DNA of 5,628 bases. It comes from an uncultured Coriobacteriales bacterium (GTDB lineage: Bacteria > Actinomycetota > Coriobacteriia > Coriobacteriales > Eggerthellaceae). The notes under the pieces were generated by a model. That model was given only the letters and a program-made list of their open reading frames with translations. It made no database searches and had not been told where the DNA came from. Of the stretch, positions 5,211-5,628 are shown in pieces (position 1 is the first letter of the stretch; each line of letters opens with the position of its first letter). Both the position numbers and the translations under genes were made by a program. The stretch is from assembly GCA_946892075.1 (NCBI GenBank), contig CAMPNZ010000072.1, positions 1 through 5,628 of the forward strand, read 5' to 3'.

Positions 5211-5609
5211 ATGTTCGAGCGAGATTACGTGATGCGCTTGATTATGCAGTTTGTGGAGGCGTTGCGTCGCAGTTGGCAGCAGAAGCAGAAGGATTTGGAT
5301 CCGCTGTTGGCGGCGGAGACGCTGGAGGCTGCCATCACGCAGACGACGGATATTGATGGCGCGGCGCTGCTTTCGCTTGCTCCGCAGTCGATGGCGTCGA
5401 TTTTGCGCGTGTCGGGGGTGGACGACAAGCTCATTTCGTATTTGGGACATGGGCTTTTGCTGGCGTCGACGTATTATGAGGAAGCGGGGAACGCGCAGCT
5501 GGCGCATTTGCGTGCGGCGCAGGCGCGTGCGTTGGCGCAGGCGTATCATTTCGATTTGCCTGACGACCCATCCGATTTCTCCGACCTCGACCGCTACAAA
5601 AACCAGTAG
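5211..5609 (+). CDS. Hypothetical helical protein, possibly DUF6483-like
   Basis: The 132-residue product has no signal peptide or membrane segment and looks cytoplasmic and almost all helical. Its start, MFERDYVMRLIMQFVEALRR (1-20), resembles short uncharacterised proteins of Firmicutes and Actinobacteria that begin MF-x-x-DY-x-MR-x-I, a pattern I associate with DUF6483; this family name is from memory and tentative. Residues 80-112 (HGLLLASTYYEEAGNAQLAH and the Ala-rich helix after it) look like a helix pair of TPR type. The tail (115-132) is acidic and probably disordered. The start at ATG 5211 has AAAGGA seven bases upstream, and the gene is complete (TAG at 5607-5609). It is 383 bases from ruvB, so it is probably not part of the ruv operon. 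No function is proposed. Confidence 0.75.
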   Translation: MFERDYVMRLIMQFVEALRRSWQQKQKDLDPLLAAETLEAAITQTTDIDGAALLSLAPQSMASILRVSGVDDKLISYLGHGLLLASTYYEEAGNAQLAHLRAAQARALAQAYHFDLPDDPSDFSDLDRYKNQ

Positions 5610-5628
5610 CCTTGCCGCTGGTCGCGGT

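Noticed and set aside
4824..5549. 241-codon open frame on the minus strand
   Set aside because: Half of it is antisense to the gene at 5211, and the rest lies in G+T-rich DNA where the complement rarely makes stops. The His/Arg/Thr-rich product looks like composition, not protein.
5600..5628. Possible terminator at the window end (ACCAG...CTGGT)
   Set aside because: It is a five-base-pair stem with a large loop, and the window ends before any T-run could be seen.

Overview
This window reads as ordinary chromosomal housekeeping DNA from a high-to-moderate-GC Gram-positive bacterium. The likeliest source is an actinobacterium of the Coriobacteriia/Eggerthellaceae type. That placement is an inference from the look of the MoaA, YebC and RuvB proteins, the strong Shine-Dalgarno sites and the use of a GTG start; no database search was possible. 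All recognised genes lie on the + strand.

Layout. Positions 1-92 hold a near-perfect fold-back (a 26-bp inverted repeat plus a partial direct repeat) that interrupts the 5' part of a molybdenum-cofactor gene. The 3' end of moaA (to 367) and the complete moaC (370-933) follow, two bases apart. Together, MoaA and MoaC make cyclic pyranopterin monophosphate from GTP. Next is a small DUF454/YbaN-type membrane protein (1015-1458), then yebC (1525-2286), ruvC (2375-2887), ruvA (2939-3523) and ruvB (3730-4827). The order yebC-ruvC-ruvA-ruvB is widely conserved. RuvA and RuvB form the Holliday-junction branch-migration motor and RuvC is the resolvase, so this stretch is a recombination-repair cluster. 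The final gene (5211-5609) encodes a 132-residue, mostly helical protein of unknown function.

Gene-free stretches. The 206-bp gap between ruvA and ruvB carries two direct copies of a 53-bp unit. The 383-bp gap after ruvB (4828-5210) has no convincing gene. It is G+T-rich on the + strand, is dense in the word TGCG, and shares short words with the ruvA-ruvB gap, as if both held degenerate members of one intergenic repeat family. No convincing intrinsic terminator, tRNA, rRNA, riboswitch, CRISPR array or transposase was seen.

No new multi-gene system is visible. The points most worth a second look are the fold-back at the window start (real rearrangement or assembly/chimera artefact), the repeats on either side of ruvB, and an alanine where RuvA usually has the first acidic-pin residue.
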